Assembly (NCBI GenBank): GCA_937922235.1
Contig: CAKZVC010000047.1
Coordinates: 62,001 to 126,000 of the forward strand
Length of the DNA stretch: 64,000 bases
Source of the DNA: an uncultured Acidimicrobiales bacterium
GTDB taxonomy: Bacteria > Actinomycetota > Acidimicrobiia > Acidimicrobiales > SHLQ01
Direction of reading: 5' to 3'
This document shows, one piece after another, positions 62,401 through 64,000 of this stretch. Below the pieces are notes generated by a model that had not been told where the DNA came from, searched no databases, and was given only the letters and a program-made list of their open reading frames with translations. Every line of letters begins with the position of its first letter. Within the stretch, counting starts at the first letter, position 1. The position numbers were made by a program, and so were the translations under genes.

Positions 62401-64000
62401 GTCGATGTCGACCCTGGTCTCTCCGACCCGACCGTGCTCGCAAACGCTGCGACCATCTCGGCAGCTGAGGCCGACCCGACCCCAACCAACAACGACTCGG
62501 ACGTCACTACCGACGTCAACCGCAACACCACGCTCAACGTCGAGAAGGACGACTTCGCTGACCCGGTTACCGCCGGTCTCGACGTTACCTACACCCTTAC
62601 GGTCACGAACCTTGGTCCATCGACTGAAACCAACGCGACACTCACCGACCCGTTGCCAACGGGCCTGACCCTCGTGTCGGTGAGCAACCCGGCATGCACG
62701 CCATCGGGCAACACGGTCAACTGCAACATCGGCACGATGGCACCAGGAGCCGTCTTCACGACCAACGTGACCGCATCGGTCGACCCGGCACTTCCTGACG
62801 GAACCATCTTGCGGAACCAGGTCATCGCTGACGGAGACGTGAGCGCTCCCGTTGACGACACCGAAGAGACCACGGCGAGCGCTCGAGCCGATCTATCAGT
62901 CGCCAAGACCGCCCCGGCAACCGTGCTCGCCGGAACGGCGTTGACGTACACCATCGATGTCGCAAACGCTGGCCCATCGGACGCCAAAGACACGATGATC
63001 ACCGACGTGTTGCCGAACGGTATGACGTTCGCTTCGGCCGCCGTTACTGCGGGTTCCGGAACCTGTGCCGAGGCCGGCGGTGTGGTCACCTGTGACCTGG
63101 GTGATGTCGGTCCATCGACCACCACCACCATCGAAATCACCGTCGATGTCGACCCGTCAGTTGCTGACTCGACCACGCTGACCAACAGCGCAACGGCCAG
63201 CACCACGACGATCGATACGGATCCGTCGAACGACACCGGAAGTGCCCCCGTTCTTGTGAACGCTGAAGCTGATCTCGCCACCACCAAGACCACCCTCACA
63301 CCAAACGTGATCGCCGGCGAACAAGCATCGTTCGAGGTCACGGTGACGAACAACGGACCATCGACCGCAACCAACGTGACGGCAACCGACACGCTCCCTG
63401 CAGAGTTTGTCTTCGACGCGACCGCGAGCACCGCTGGCTGTGTCGCCGGAGTGACCTGCACGGCCGGCACCTTGCTCCCTGGACAGAGCGCCACGTTCAC
63501 GATCGTGGTCGACGTCGTCGGAACTGCACCAGCGAACACCTACACGAACTCGGTGACAGCTGCGAGTGACCAGCTCGACCCGACCCCGGGCAACAACGAC
63601 GCGACGTCCACGATCGATGTTGAACAGCAGGCCGACCTACAGGTCGTGAAGATCGCAGACGCTGCAACGTTTGTGCCTGGCACGACGCAGAGCTACACGA
63701 TCACCGTCACGAACAACGGTCCGTCGACGGCGGCCAACGTTGAGGTAACCGACCTGCTCCCCGCGGGGCTCACCTTCAACGGGACGAGCTCGTCAGAGTG
63801 TGTTTCTGGCGTGACCTGTTCGGTCGTGTCACTTGCGTCGGGCGCCGACGCTGTGTTCACGCTTGTCGTGGATGTGGCCGAAGACCTCACCGGCTCTGTT
63901 ACCAACACCGCCGATGTTTCGTCGACGACGCCTGATCCAACCCCGGGCAACAACAGCTCGACCGACGTGACACCGCTGCTTCCAATGGCCGATCTCAGCA
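59494..64000 (+). CDS. Giant secreted DUF11-repeat surface protein, 3' truncated by window end
   Basis: The frame opens at ATG 59494 and is still open at the last base (over 1,500 residues visible). A signal peptide (TLVALTLAVSMVALQLVVLP) is followed by a DUF3344-type domain with the QVLWAGLYWMGYYQG motif (residues ~120-350) and then a run of about 120-residue DUF11 (CARDB-like) modules at roughly 61.05, 61.42, 61.79, 62.16, 62.52, 62.88, 63.27 and 63.63 kb, each with the pattern ADLSVAKT...YTITVTNNGPS...DTLPAG. A ninth begins at the end. Surface attachment or adhesion is likely, and the C-terminal anchor is outside the window. The 102 bp before it (59392-59493) hold only small hairpins. Confidence 0.92.
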   Translation, partial: MNPSPSRVKFVPKRLSRTLVALTLAVSMVALQLVVLPVSQVSADTPFTPVFSTNAPGDIVYVANTLVTCRAGSNNCANAQAGGNFANNQFGGNNVEVDTDGVGATSNSSQATYALPAGGQVLWAGLYWMGYYQGSAADKDDVLFQTPATGGYVPVAASFFDDWNNNDDFYMGHADVTALVQAGGSGTYGVGDVAITPNTGNTHGGWSLVIIQEDPNATWKNLTVNQGFQGVTRNNPQVDITVSGFNAPPVGPVVAEIGMIASEGDAPYQGDYVEFNGQRLTNGLNPTNNFFNSTISTNGVLANNGTPGLSANTLGFDADIIDTNGLVPPGATSANIRLGTGGEWFYPAVVTTAIEIYVPNLSTNLRKTGVDLDGEELHPGDEIEYTIVFDNTGQDPAIQTTMSDNIPAGTTYVPGSLEVVSDDSGAGPRTDAAGDDTAWFDGTAVNFNIGAGATPTSGGQVDPVSQGGGVYEVKFRVTVDPGTETTDITNVASIDYVGQFIGDSYTATTPPVDIPVEPLVDLSVAKTDNVDPVIAGNDVAYTVSVSNAGPSDAVNATVTDTLPTGLTFTPSGSDPRCSAAGQVVTCVIPTLGIATEDVVINSTVDGEVVAASVTNSATVTSDTHEHDVTNNTTNEPTAIIREVDTSVTKSAAPTVTAGGQLTYTIDVANAGPSTALNTTVVDALPAGVVLVSATPTGAGTCAGTTCTWPTIAAAGSESVTIIVDVPGDTADATVLTNSVEVSSDDPDADSSDNTASVNTTVGVAADLALTKTLAGPIVPGEQAIYTLTVENLGPSDANAVEVTDAVPAGMTFSAAAPTSPDCNEAAGVVTCDGGTLASGDTATFLVVFDVDPSMADGTPVTNNASTSSSTPDPNAANDTASVTESAARAADVFVVKDDNTTTVSAGGQITYTFDYGNNGPSDATGVTISDTLPAGVTFASSTDCTEAGGVVTCNIGTLAPGATGTATFVVDVDPGLSDPTVLANAATISAAEADPTPTNNDSDVTTDVNRNTTLNVEKDDFADPVTAGLDVTYTLTVTNLGPSTETNATLTDPLPTGLTLVSVSNPACTPSGNTVNCNIGTMAPGAVFTTNVTASVDPALPDGTILRNQVIADGDVSAPVDDTEETTASARADLSVAKTAPATVLAGTALTYTIDVANAGPSDAKDTMITDVLPNGMTFASAAVTAGSGTCAEAGGVVTCDLGDVGPSTTTTIEITVDVDPSVADSTTLTNSATASTTTIDTDPSNDTGSAPVLVNAEADLATTKTTLTPNVIAGEQASFEVTVTNNGPSTATNVTATDTLPAEFVFDATASTAGCVAGVTCTAGTLLPGQSATFTIVVDVVGTAPANTYTNSVTAASDQLDPTPGNNDATSTIDVEQQADLQVVKIADAATFVPGTTQSYTITVTNNGPSTAANVEVTDLLPAGLTFNGTSSSECVSGVTCSVVSLASGADAVFTLVVDVAEDLTGSVTNTADVSSTTPDPTPGNNSSTDVTPLLPMADLS

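Noticed and set aside
1-64000. tRNA, rRNA, insertion sequences or prophage genes
   Set aside because: No tRNA cloverleaf, rRNA segment, transposase, integrase or phage structural gene was recognised on either strand.

Overview
The window is a 64 kb piece of a high-GC actinobacterial chromosome that carries the replication origin. The evidence is a gene order typical of Actinomycetota: pcnA, a DUF6049 protein, a Ser/Thr kinase, an ECF sigma factor, trxB, trxA and a cwlM-like gene, then parB, parA, three parS sites, rsmG, jag, yidC, yidD, rnpA, rpmH, oriC, dnaA and dnaN. The rest of the content (GMC and TauD/PhyH oxidoreductases, DUF11 surface protein, very low IS content) suggests a free-living, possibly marine, Acidimicrobiia-like lineage. 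The lineage assignment is inference, not shown by any single gene.

Layout. 1-10.7 kb is accessory metabolism: the tail of an RCC1-repeat protein, a TauD-like/MFS/SnoaL set, a luciferase-like monooxygenase, a GMC oxidoreductase, panB, and an intergenic repeat family with four copies of one 46-bp unit. 10.7-22 kb is the pcnA-to-cwlM locus, in which murJ is missing from its usual place. 22-31 kb holds the partition genes, parS, the RNA/membrane-insertion genes and oriC-dnaA-dnaN; recF and gyrB do not follow dnaN. 31-35 kb holds a pterin dehydratase, gpmI, an unknown gene translationally coupled to it, a second cluster of DnaA-box-like sites, and a PhyH-type dioxygenase. 35.5-39.3 kb is the dnaK-grpE-dnaJ-hspR operon with two HAIR operator candidates; clpB at 44.9 kb has its own nearly perfect HAIR site, so the HspR circuit (repressor, operators, targets) is visible here. 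39.4-40.9 kb is purEK.

The most striking gene is at 40,985-41,821. It is a GrdB-related selenoprotein whose frame is interrupted by a single UGA in a UxxC context, with a small hairpin just downstream that looks like a bacterial SECIS element. A naive annotation would split it into two short genes.

41.8-53.7 kb is mixed accessory content: a secreted unknown, a divergent PPOX/MocR pair with repeated operator-like heptamers, clpB, a nitroreductase with an 18-bp palindrome at its start, a frameshifted methyltransferase, an MFS transporter, an AraC-GyrI fusion and a PARG-like macrodomain protein. 53.8-59.4 kb carries purA, purD and purB with small membrane proteins. The window ends inside a very large secreted DUF11-repeat protein (59,494 to beyond 64,000).

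No tRNA, rRNA, CRISPR array, transposase or prophage gene was recognised.
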